Shown: positions 62,826 to 64,000 of the stretch, piece after piece
How positions within the stretch are numbered: the stretch's first letter is position 1
How the letters are laid out: every line of letters starts with the position of its first letter
Assembly: GCA_019009955.1 (NCBI GenBank)
Contig: CM032228.1
Location: forward strand, 75,248,501-75,312,500
DNA length: 64,000 bases
Direction: 5' to 3'
Origin: Riptortus pedestris
Taxonomy: Eukaryota > Arthropoda > Insecta > Hemiptera > Alydidae
The notes under the pieces: model-generated
Seen by the model: the letters and a program-made list of their open reading frames with translations, nothing else
The model's database searches: none
Told to the model about the DNA's origin: nothing
Program-made: the position numbers and the translations under genes

Positions 62826-64000
62826 TATGTATATATATCGTATAAATATATAGACCTGTATTACCTACGTATTTATATATAAACTGTAACGGGTTTATAT
62901 ATTGTCATCTGTGAATATGAATGAAATATATAAAACTACTGTTCCAGGACAGACAATTGGATCAAGTTACCCCGCCGGATATGAGTGCATCACTTTCGCA
63001 CTTTTCAGGGCGTAATCCTTTTAAGTATAATTAAATACACATCGAAAGAATCAAGCAATAAATACATAAAGACATTGTTTTTATTATATCTAATTCAACA
63101 TGTGTACATATTATATTGTAATTAGATTTATCCTTCTTAATTCTAAGAATTTATTATATCAAATAGTTTGCATTTATTTCAGTGATTTATTTGATTTTTA
63201 TTTATATTCATTGTTAATACAAGGTGCATTTCAGTTGTTAGTAGGTCTCCATATTCTGTTTTAATTTTATAATGACGTATCACATCACATATATTTATTT
63301 TCGGGTATTTTAATTTTCTTAATTATTTACTTTTTTATGAATGCCTATGAATTTAATCGGAAGTAAGATGTTTATAGGAGATATCTTCAAATGTACTAGA
63401 AAACATGTACACTATTTTTGAAGATCAAACATATTTTATTTTGAATAAATGGAATATAGAAGACCAAAGGCCTTATTATAAACTTATTCCCAATAAAATT
63501 TCATGATTAATAAAGTCTTTATTATTATTAAAAAAATATAATATATACATATATACGAAAAAACATTATTTTCTTTATTAATATATTTTTATAATAATTT
63601 CATAGCATATGATAATTTAAAGAATTTCACTTTTCTGAGAAATTTTGAACTTTTTATTCAACTTGTAACCTCCTGCACCCTAGTTTCTGTTGTTTTGTTA
63701 AAGGTTGAATCTCTTGTGCATTCACCTCTAAAAATTAAAAAAAAAAAAAAAATTATTTAAATTTTTAGACCTTTCCCAAATATCATTTTATAAGTTATCC
63801 TTATGCATAAATCTAATAGAAATCACTTTGAGCTCATCCATACGTCGCTTCAGAATGAAAAGGAATATAAGAACTGCAACCAAGGGAGACATTTTGATGG
63901 AGCCTATTGAGCACTATGACAGAAATTCCCAGTCGCCATTGTAATCAGGTACTTAAAAATGTATTTATATTTGGAAACTATCCGCTTCTGATTGTTTTGG
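62826..64000. other. no gene recognised
   Basis: Very AT-rich to the window edge, with A runs near 63735. Nothing assigned. Confidence 0.4.

Overview
The window is AT-rich eukaryotic DNA, almost certainly from an insect. The evidence is one recognisable host gene, a brinker (brk) homologue on the minus strand at 13680-14459, and a mobile-element load typical of large insect genomes. Brinker is the repressor of Dpp/BMP targets. No other host gene could be supported. Most short open frames elsewhere are reading frames through (AT)n tracts or repeats.

Layout. 1-13.6 kb: repeat-poor flank downstream of brk with a Helitron-like fragment, decayed LINE pieces, SINE copies and a 1.3-kb inverted-repeat structure. 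13.7-15.0 kb: brk and its GC-rich 5' flank, which holds a perfect match to the Drosophila Mad/Medea/Schnurri silencer element. 15.7-29.6 kb: a dense field of one ~0.6-kb family with the architecture of Helentron-associated elements (HINEs): subterminal inverted repeats, an internal (AT)n tract and a 3' hairpin. Several copies carry nested insertions. 29.6-32.5 kb: an almost intact piggyBac element with both TIRs, TTAA target duplications, a spliced transposase gene and a C-terminal cysteine-rich domain separated by frame damage. 35-42.5 kb: a cluster of Helitron-like elements, first in plus then in minus orientation, ending in a hairpin plus CTAG and built internally of ~280-300-bp tandem modules. 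43-50.6 kb: more HINEs, including a three-level nest of HINE, Penelope-like retroelement and Helitron piece. 50.6-64 kb: older HINEs, SINEs, a LINE 3' end, one good HINE copy, a Helitron-like element and a perfect 142-bp tandem duplication.

How the parts relate. The HINEs spread (AT)n tracts, and those tracts repeatedly serve as the junctions for Helitron-like and Penelope insertions. TTAA sites inside HINEs are used by at least three piggyBac-type elements. All family names rest on visible motifs and structure; no database search was possible.
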